Shown: in pieces, positions 25,924 to 32,141 of the stretch
How the letters are laid out: every line of letters starts with the position of its first letter
Numbering within the stretch: the first letter of the stretch is position 1
From: CAYPAV01 sp964408805
GTDB lineage: Bacteria; Pseudomonadota; Alphaproteobacteria; UBA8366
Reading direction: 5' to 3'
Length of the DNA stretch: 64,000 bases
NCBI GenBank assembly: GCA_964408805.1
Contig: CAYPAV010000004.1
Location: 186,001-250,000, forward strand
Position numbers and translations under genes: made by a program
The notes under the pieces: generated by a model
Database searches by the model: none
Told to the model about the DNA's origin: nothing
The model's input: only the letters and a program-made list of their open reading frames with translations

Positions 25924-27243
25924 ATGAAACCAGACAAGACCGATTTTCAGATTTTGAAGGCACGGCGCCATGGGCGCGCCGCTTTGCTGCTCGCATTGTT
26001 GGCGGTGGGGCTCGGTGCGTGTTTTTTCATCCCTCGCGAGCCCGGTCCTTCCGCGATCGCCGCCGCCGAGGGGCTGGCCGCCGATATAAAGTCGTTCCGG
26101 GCGAGCCGCGACCTTGGTATCGATCTCTCCACGCCGGCGCTCGAGACCTTTGCCCGCGTCTATGATCGGGTGCGCCGCAACTACGTCCGGGAAGTCGACG
26201 AGGCGGTCTTGATGACAGCCGCGCGCGAGACCATGCGAAAGGAGTATCCCGATCCCAACGGTGTCGCCGACGAAGTTTTGGTGATGTCGGCGATCCGGGG
26301 AATGCTCGCTTCGCTCGATCGTTACAGCTCATATCTCAGCCCGCGGGATTGGCGCGATATGCGCGACAAGATGCGGGGTGAATTTCACGGGCTCGGCATC
26401 GAGGTTCGCAAGGGCAAAGACGGAATCGAGGTGATCTCGCCGATCGACGGCACGCCGGCGAAGCGGGCGGGCCTGCGCACGGGCGATGTCCTGACCCATG
26501 CGGATGGGAAGTCGCTCGGCGGCATATCGCTACGCGCCGGCGTTCTGATGTTGCGCGGCAAGGCGGGGACGGCCGTCGTCCTGACGATACGTCGCGGCGA
26601 GGCGACGCGCTTCGATGTGCGCGTGGTCCGCGAGGTAATCCAACTCGCGAGCGTGCGGCACCGCCGGATCGACGAAATCGGCTATTTGCGAATTGGGGCC
26701 TTCACCAGGGATGTCTCGGATCAGGTCGAGGCGGCCATGGAATCGTTGAAGGATCGGGGCGATCCGATGAAGGGCCTGATCATCGATTTCCGCAGCAATC
26801 CCGGCGGATCGTTCGATGAATCGGTTGAAGTCTCGGATTACTTCCTCGAAGCGGGACGCATCGTGTCCACCAAGGGCCGCACTCGGTCGGCCCATCATTC
26901 GGCTGAGCAGGGCGATCTTGCCCATGGTCTTCCGATCGTCGTGCTCATTAACGGGGGTTCCGCGTCCGCTGCCGAGATCGTGGCGGGTGCGCTCCGCGAT
27001 CACCATCGCGCGACAATCGTCGGCACCAAGAGTTTCGGCAAGGGCACCGTGCAGACGATCATCCCGCTTGGCGCCAACGACGCCCTGCGTCTAACCACTG
27101 CGATCTATTTGACGCCGTCCGGTCAATCGGTCGACGGCGGCATCGAGCCCGACATCCGGTCGAGGATGGATAAGAATCGGGATGGGGACGAGCAGCTCCA
27201 GCGTGCGCTCGAGGTGGTTAGGGAGATGGCGGCGGCTTCGTGA
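25924..27243 (+). CDS. S41 carboxy-terminal processing protease, probable lipoprotein
   Basis: A 439-residue C-terminal processing peptidase. An N-terminal basic-hydrophobic signal ends at VGLGAC with Cys33, a plausible lipobox. Then come the N-terminal helical domain, a PDZ domain (about 150-240, GIEVRKGKDGIEVISPIDG) and the catalytic domain with GGSASAAE (Ser348) and KSFGKG (Lys373). The 25-residue spacing equals that of known Ser-Lys dyads. It cleaves periplasmic proteins near their C-termini. I start at ATG 25924. Its last 26 bases overlap, on the opposite strand, the end of the YkgJ-type gene. Confidence 0.92.
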   Translation: MKPDKTDFQILKARRHGRAALLLALLAVGLGACFFIPREPGPSAIAAAEGLAADIKSFRASRDLGIDLSTPALETFARVYDRVRRNYVREVDEAVLMTAARETMRKEYPDPNGVADEVLVMSAIRGMLASLDRYSSYLSPRDWRDMRDKMRGEFHGLGIEVRKGKDGIEVISPIDGTPAKRAGLRTGDVLTHADGKSLGGISLRAGVLMLRGKAGTAVVLTIRRGEATRFDVRVVREVIQLASVRHRRIDEIGYLRIGAFTRDVSDQVEAAMESLKDRGDPMKGLIIDFRSNPGGSFDESVEVSDYFLEAGRIVSTKGRTRSAHHSAEQGDLAHGLPIVVLINGGSASAAEIVAGALRDHHRATIVGTKSFGKGTVQTIIPLGANDALRLTTAIYLTPSGQSVDGGIEPDIRSRMDKNRDGDEQLQRALEVVREMAAAS

Positions 27244-28033
27244 CGTATTGGCCGCCGATTTGGTGAAGTTCGGCCGCCTCGAACACCGATTCGTCTTCCA
27301 GCCAAGCGGATTCGATGTCGGGATGTGAGAAGGCGATATCCAGCGCCACCGTCAATTCCAGCGGCCGACAGCCATGGCCCTTTTCCCGCAATGCCCGCAC
27401 CATCCCGAATTGGGCACTGTTGAAAATCATCTTCGGCATGACCAGAAACGGCTCTTGCCGCTGTCCCGAGGCAATCGTCTCGACCGCCGTGTCGTGATCG
27501 TCGAACAACGCCTCGCAAAATTTGGCATCTTCCGAGAACGCGCCGTGACAGGGCATCGGCCGGGAGGCGTGAGCCGAGCAAGAATCCCCGTCGAGCAGAC
27601 CGCAGGCGATTCCCTCGGCGAAACGCTGGATCGTGTTTTTTCCTCGGATCATTTGGGCATTCTTCTTGACCCGCGCCGCCAGCCGTTCGACCTCCTCCGC
27701 CGACATGCCGGCTTTGATGTCCTCGACGAGAACAAAGACTTCGGGCGCGGTGACCATGACGGTCAGATGACAGCACCAGGCGCAGCCTTTCCGGCAAGCA
27801 AAGTCGGGCGCGTCCTCCTGAAGGTTTTCCCAGACCGTTTCGGCGAGTTGGATCGCCAGGCGGGCAAGCGCGGCCGGCGCGCTCTTCCCTGTTTCGCTCT
27901 CCAGCAGCTTTGTGCATTCCCGCTCGACGCCGGCCAGCATCTCCGGCTCGATCAAGTCGTCGATCAAGCCTCCGATATCGGACTCATCGAGCGTCATGCT
28001 TTCATCGGGTTGCCCGTCATCGACATTCGTCAT
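27218..28033 (-). CDS. YkgJ-family cysteine-cluster protein
   Basis: A 271-residue soluble protein of the YkgJ/CxxCxxCC family, thought to bind zinc or an iron-sulfur cluster. The cluster is seen as ACRKGCAWCC around residue 80, followed by CGLLDGDSCSAHASRPMPCHG, which supplies further Cys residues. The C-terminal half is specific to this longer subtype. I start at ATG 28033, after AAGAGGTCC. Its 3' end runs 26 bases into the 3' end of the S41 protease gene, convergently, so the two transcripts can pair. Function is unknown. Confidence 0.85.
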   Translation of the reverse strand: MTNVDDGQPDESMTLDESDIGGLIDDLIEPEMLAGVERECTKLLESETGKSAPAALARLAIQLAETVWENLQEDAPDFACRKGCAWCCHLTVMVTAPEVFVLVEDIKAGMSAEEVERLAARVKKNAQMIRGKNTIQRFAEGIACGLLDGDSCSAHASRPMPCHGAFSEDAKFCEALFDDHDTAVETIASGQRQEPFLVMPKMIFNSAQFGMVRALREKGHGCRPLELTVALDIAFSHPDIESAWLEDESVFEAAELHQIGGQYVTKPPPSP

Positions 28034-28202
28034 GTGGACCTCTTGAAACGGTTCGGGACTACCAAAGCCGTAGTGTGGAAATTTTTGGCCTCGACCTTGC
28101 ATTTATCATACTAGCGAAGGACTTCGGCAATGGAGAGTAAAATGCACCCTGATCGTGAACACCCCCTGGACGGTCCGCACCCCACGGACTGACGCCTTTC
28201 AC

Positions 28203-28275
28203 CGCCTCGATAACAGAGGCGAAACCCATTCCTCCCCGACTTGGCCGCGCCGCTCCCGGCGCGGCTATTTTTATT
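28203..28275 (+). ncRNA. Candidate small RNA A (hairpin, CCTCCCC, terminator)
   Basis: From the 5' side there is a 6-bp hairpin CGCCTC (28203-28208) / GAGGCG (28216-28221), then single-stranded AACCCATTCCTCCCC, then a terminator: GCCGCGCC (28244-28251), loop GCTCCC, GGCGCGGC (28258-28265), then TATTTTTATT. The 5' end of the RNA is not defined and could lie up to about 100 bases upstream. The nearest upstream plus-strand gene ends about 960 bases before, with an antisense gene in between, so the terminator cannot easily belong to an mRNA. An exposed CCTCC resembles the anti-Shine-Dalgarno motif of alphaproteobacterial sRNAs. Confidence 0.45.
28244..28275 (+). terminator. Rho-independent terminator of candidate sRNA A
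   Basis: A perfect 8-bp stem GCCGCGCC/GGCGCGGC with a 6-base loop is followed by TATTTTTATT. Orientation is plus: the minus-strand copy has no U-tract. Confidence 0.75.
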
Positions 28276-28376
28276 CGATTGCACCTGGAACCCGCCGATT
28301 CCCGCCCTCGGACCCGGGCGCTCGCCCCGTGATTTCCCGGGAATCGCCTCATTTTCGACAAATCGCGCCGTAGGAT

Positions 28377-28482
28377 GGCACCACGGACGACACGTCGTCG
28401 CGCCTCGCGCGCGGACCTTGGTGTCATTTCGTAATCCTCCGCTCTACTGGGCCGCGCGAGCAAAAGCGCGGCCTATTTTTTA
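28377..28482 (+). ncRNA. Candidate small RNA B (hairpin, CCTCC, terminator)
   Basis: GGCACCA (28377-28383) pairs with TGGTGTC (28419-28425), enclosing a GC-rich inner part. The single-stranded stretch ATTTCGTAATCCTCC follows, then a terminator: GGCCGCGC (28450-28457), loop GAGCAAAA, GCGCGGCC (28466-28473), TATTTTTTA. The order and the sequences around CCTCC and the terminator stem repeat those of candidate A, 200 bases upstream, while the 5' hairpins differ. No open reading frame explains the segment. A promoter was not identified with confidence. Confidence 0.45.
28450..28482 (+). terminator. Rho-independent terminator of candidate sRNA B
   Basis: A perfect 8-bp stem GGCCGCGC/GCGCGGCC with loop GAGCAAAA is followed by TATTTTTTA. 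The stem core is the same as in the upstream terminator. It points toward the 3' end of the convergent SpmA-SpmB gene and would also protect against read-through into it. Confidence 0.75.
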
Positions 28483-28494
28483 GCCATTGGTTAT

Positions 28495-29820
28495 TTATTG
28501 GGCAAAAATCATTGCACAAATGGTCACGGCGGCGGCAATTCCGGCAAGGTCGGCGATCAACCCGGCCGCCAGCGCATGGCGGATGCGACGAATTTGGACC
28601 GCGCCGAAATAGACCGCGAGGACGTAGAAGGTCGTTTCCGTCGATCCTTGGAAGGTGCTAACGAGAAAGCCGACATAGGTGTCGGGGCCGGTCGCGGGAT
28701 CATTGATGATCGCCGCAAGGATGCCATAGGCGCCGGATCCCGAAAGCGGCCGCAGCAGCGCCATCGGCAGGGCTTCCGGCGGCAGGCCGACATGGCGGGT
28801 CAGGGCGCCGAGCGGTTCGATCAGGAGGTCCATCGCGCCGCTCGCGCGGAACATTCCCACCGCGACCAGGATCGCCACCAGATAGGGAATGATGCGGATC
28901 GCCACCTGGAACCCGTCCCGGGCCCCGTCAACGAAGGACTCGTAGACCGGAACACCCCGCGCCATCCCGAAGGCGAGAAGCCCAACCATGAGGCCCGGAA
29001 TAATCCAGGGCGAGAAGGCTCGGCCATAGAAAATGGCCAACGGTATAAGGGCCGCCACGCAAGCGAGGGCGACGCCGGTCACCCAGACGGGATAGGCCTC
29101 GCCACGTTCGGCGGCGCCGATCGCCTCCGCAACGGACTCTCCGTCCTCGACGGTCGCCGTTTCCCGGTCTGTGTAAGGGCTGCCATTCTCGCCCACACTC
29201 GACGGGGCGGCTGAAAAGAAGCGCTGTAGGCCCTTTGCCGCCAAGATCGCGATGATGGTCGAACAGAAGGTGGCGAAGAGCGTCGTCGGCAGGATGGCCG
29301 CCGGATCGGTGGAGCCCGCCGCCGCTCGGAGCGCAATGACGCCGGTCGGCAGCAAGGTCACGCTGGAGGTGTTGATGGCAAGGAAGAGGACCATCGCGTT
29401 CGTTGCCGTTCCCTTGATCGGGTTCAGTTTGTCGAGTTCCTGCATCGCGCGAATGCCGAACGGGGTGGCCGCGTTGCCCAGCCCCATGACGTTGGCCGAG
29501 AGGTTAAGGATCATCGCCCCCATTGCCGGATGGTCGGCCGGCACTTCGGGAAAGAGGCGCACCATCAAGGGGCGCAGCAGTTTGGCGATGATGGTGAGAA
29601 GACCGCCCGCCTCGGCCACCTTCATCAATCCAAGGAAAAGTGCCATGGCGCCGACGAGCCCAAGGGCCAGGGTCACGGAATCCGCCGCCGTGTCGATCAT
29701 GCCGGCCGCCAACTCGGCCATCGGCTGGCCGGCATCGGGCACCGGTGGGATCACCGTGAGTTGACGATAGCCCGCGATCAGGAAGGAGATCAGAACGATC
29801 AGAAAGAAGACGACGTTCAC
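28495..29820 (-). CDS. Fused SpmA-SpmB nucleoside-recognition-domain membrane protein
   Basis: A 441-residue protein with about ten hydrophobic spans. The N-terminal half resembles SpmA (LKVAEAGG-type and NLSANVMGLGNAATPFGIRAM) and the C-terminal half SpmB (ILVAVGMFRASGAMDLLIEP, LMRPLSGSGAYGI-like and STFQGSTETTFYVLAVYFG). Each half carries one nucleoside-recognition/gate domain. In Bacillus these are two spore-maturation proteins; fused copies occur in non-spore-formers and are thought to transport a small solute. It is the last gene of a three-gene operon, overlapping the phosphatase fusion by four bases. Confidence 0.9.
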   Translation of the reverse strand: MNVVFFLIVLISFLIAGYRQLTVIPPVPDAGQPMAELAAGMIDTAADSVTLALGLVGAMALFLGLMKVAEAGGLLTIIAKLLRPLMVRLFPEVPADHPAMGAMILNLSANVMGLGNAATPFGIRAMQELDKLNPIKGTATNAMVLFLAINTSSVTLLPTGVIALRAAAGSTDPAAILPTTLFATFCSTIIAILAAKGLQRFFSAAPSSVGENGSPYTDRETATVEDGESVAEAIGAAERGEAYPVWVTGVALACVAALIPLAIFYGRAFSPWIIPGLMVGLLAFGMARGVPVYESFVDGARDGFQVAIRIIPYLVAILVAVGMFRASGAMDLLIEPLGALTRHVGLPPEALPMALLRPLSGSGAYGILAAIINDPATGPDTYVGFLVSTFQGSTETTFYVLAVYFGAVQIRRIRHALAAGLIADLAGIAAAVTICAMIFAQ

Positions 29821-31484
29821 GAAGCGGCGTCCTGGTCATTGCGCTCTGTGGTATCGGTGCCACGAAAGGCATCGTGAAGCGCGGTGAGGTCGGGCATCCG
29901 AAGCGTCGGCTCGATCGACCCGTCGTCGGGATTGCCGCTTTCCACCAGAACCGTCCGCAGGCGTGCCCCGTTGCCGCCCTTGATGTCGGTTTCCGGGGTA
30001 TCCCCGATCATGAGGGTCTCTTCCGCCAAAAGACCGAGTCCCGCCAGCGCCAAATCGAAAATCGTTCGCATCGGCTTGCCGATAATGGTTGCGGTCTCGC
30101 TTGTCGCGGCTTCCAGGAAGGCCGCCACGGCGCCGGATTCGGGCTCCAATCCGGATGGTGTCGGTAAGGTTCGGTCGGGATTGGTCACGACGAGACATGC
30201 GCCGCTTCGAACGTGTTTCACCGCCGTCGACAGGACCGAAAGCGGCATGTCGTGATCGAAACTCGCGACAACGAAGTCGGGCGTGTCGCTCGCAACGGTG
30301 CCCGCCGCCCGCAATTCCTCGCCCAGAGCGTCGCTGCCGGCAACGAAGACCGCCGGACGCTCGGATTGTGCCGCGATGTGCCGGGCGGCCGCCCATCCCG
30401 ACGTAAAGATGCGCTCGGGCGGAAGCCGGATCCCCATCCCCGCCAGCTTGGCCGAATAATCGGCCGCCCGATGACGCGCGTTATTTGTGATGGCTCCCAC
30501 GACACGGTCGGTCTCGGAGAGGTAGTCGAAGAAGGCGGTGGCACCCGGCACGACCTCGTCGCCGCGATAGACAACGCCGTCGAGATCGAAGAGAACGCCG
30601 CGGACGCCCGCCAGGGGGTCTCCTTCCCGCTGTCGGGCCAGTCGAGCGCGCCGGCTGTGGAAACTCGGCAGCGGCGGGGTCCAACGATGCTTGGGCCGCC
30701 GCAGCGGAAGTCGTATTTCCAAGGGATCGGCACCATGAACCCGCCAGTGGATGTCGTCGCCGATTTCGATCGTCGCCCAGGCCGCCGCCGCTGCCGGTGC
30801 CGTGGTGAAGCTTTCGGTCAGCGATTGCAGGGAGAGATAGGGGATGCCGTCGATCACGTTGACCTTGTTCCAATGGACATGGCCGGCGACGCACAGGATC
30901 ACATTTCCTGCTTCGCGCAGGACCTTTTGAATGGCGTGCGATTCGTCATAGGCGGCATGGCGCGGATTGGCCTCGAAATAGAAATTTCCGGCCATCGAGG
31001 CGGCATCCAGCGGAACATGCGAGAAGACGATGCTCGGCAGATCACTTCTGCCTAGATCATCGGCCAGCCAGTCGAGATCCGAGGTCTGCAATATAAACCC
31101 GTCGTCGATGTCGACATGGGTATCCGCCTGCCAGAAGACGAGGTGGTAGCCGCCGAGATCGAGGCTGTGGTTCGTCAGGGGCACGCCGAGCAGTTCCTCG
31201 CCGTCGGTCACGGTCATGAACTCCACGTCGTGATTGCCGACCAAGTGACGCCGCGGGGCGCTTACCCGTTGAAAGGCGGCCGCGACTTCGCCGGTGAGCT
31301 CGCGGTCGGTTTCGCGGTCGACATCGCTGATCCGATCGCCGAGGTCGACGACGAGGTCGGCGCCGTAGTCGTTGGCGAATTTGATGAAGAGGTCGAGCAG
31401 GCCGAGCGCTTCCGTTCCCTTCTTGGTCAGCTTTTCCGCGCCGTGGTGAATATCGGCGACCAGCGCCAGCTTGAAAGCGCTCAC
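29817..31484 (-). CDS. Metallophosphoesterase-HAD (IIA) phosphatase fusion
   Basis: A 555-residue two-domain protein. Residues 1 to about 270 form a calcineurin-like metallophosphoesterase with all metal motifs: ADIHHG, LGDRISD, GNHD, SHVPL and GHVHW. Residues about 290 to 545 form a HAD-superfamily IIA phosphatase of the NagD/p-nitrophenyl-phosphatase type, with LFDLDGVVYRGD, TNNA, IGKP and MIGDTPETDIKGG. A basic linker with SRRARLARQREGD joins the two. Both domains look catalytically complete. It is translationally coupled on both sides, to the DinB-like gene and to spmAB. The substrate, possibly a nucleotide or phosphosugar, is unknown. Confidence 0.88.
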   Translation of the reverse strand: MSAFKLALVADIHHGAEKLTKKGTEALGLLDLFIKFANDYGADLVVDLGDRISDVDRETDRELTGEVAAAFQRVSAPRRHLVGNHDVEFMTVTDGEELLGVPLTNHSLDLGGYHLVFWQADTHVDIDDGFILQTSDLDWLADDLGRSDLPSIVFSHVPLDAASMAGNFYFEANPRHAAYDESHAIQKVLREAGNVILCVAGHVHWNKVNVIDGIPYLSLQSLTESFTTAPAAAAAWATIEIGDDIHWRVHGADPLEIRLPLRRPKHRWTPPLPSFHSRRARLARQREGDPLAGVRGVLFDLDGVVYRGDEVVPGATAFFDYLSETDRVVGAITNNARHRAADYSAKLAGMGIRLPPERIFTSGWAAARHIAAQSERPAVFVAGSDALGEELRAAGTVASDTPDFVVASFDHDMPLSVLSTAVKHVRSGACLVVTNPDRTLPTPSGLEPESGAVAAFLEAATSETATIIGKPMRTIFDLALAGLGLLAEETLMIGDTPETDIKGGNGARLRTVLVESGNPDDGSIEPTLRMPDLTALHDAFRGTDTTERNDQDAAS

Positions 31485-31981
31485 GGGTTCAGAACCCGAT
31501 GCATGTCGAGGACGGGTGGGGTCGCGTCGGTTTGGCAGATCATGTCATGAACCTGCCCGCGGTGGTGGGTTTGATGATTGAAGAAGTGGGCGAGAAGCAA
31601 GGGAATGGGATCCTCCATTTCACGGTCTTCATTGTTGATATAGCGGATCGTGCCGTCGAGAAACGAGTCCTCGATGCTAAAGAAAAATGCCTCGATGCGG
31701 TCGTCCTCGGCCCGGCGCGCCTGGCGCAGCGCCGCGAATTTTTCGTAAAGGATCGTATCGAGACTCAGCGAGGGGGCCTTGTCACCGGCGAATCGCGCGA
31801 GCCACAAGCGGTCGCCGACCATGATGTGGTTCAGCGTCCCGTGAATACTCTTGAAGAATCCCCGCCGGTCGCATTTGAGATCGAATTCGTCCAGCCCGGC
31901 ACAGGCATCGTAGAGCCGGCGATTTGCCAGGGTGTTGTAGCGGGCGAGATTCCGATGGTGGGCGAGCAGCGGGTTCGACAT
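31481..31981 (-). CDS. DinB-family putative metal-dependent hydrolase
   Basis: A 166-residue four-helix protein of the DinB/YfiT superfamily. The first helix has YNTLANRRLYDACAGL, the second contains KSIHGTLNHIMVGDRLWL with a metal-binding His, and the last has HFFNHQTHHRGQVHDM with two further His ligands. These three His make the usual metal site. Family members include thiol-dependent enzymes, but most are of unknown function. The ATG at 31981 follows directly on a GTG, and either could be used. It is the first gene of the operon with the phosphatase fusion and SpmAB. Confidence 0.88.
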   Translation of the reverse strand: MSNPLLAHHRNLARYNTLANRRLYDACAGLDEFDLKCDRRGFFKSIHGTLNHIMVGDRLWLARFAGDKAPSLSLDTILYEKFAALRQARRAEDDRIEAFFFSIEDSFLDGTIRYINNEDREMEDPIPLLLAHFFNHQTHHRGQVHDMICQTDATPPVLDMHRVLNP

Positions 31982-32141
31982 CACGGCAAGAGATTAGCTC
32001 CAATCGCCGGAGGGCCCAACCCGATTCGGGTCGTCCACCCATAATCCGGGAAACGCCGCCTTGGTCATTGCAAGCGGGGCCGTGAGGACGACAATATATG
32101 TTGAAGCACTGGCGGCAATCGCCCGACGCGGGAGTGAAGAG

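Noticed and set aside
31982..32141. Molybdenum-cofactor riboswitch ahead of the molybdoenzyme gene
   Set aside because: The leader is short and I could not recognise the conserved Moco-motif helices.
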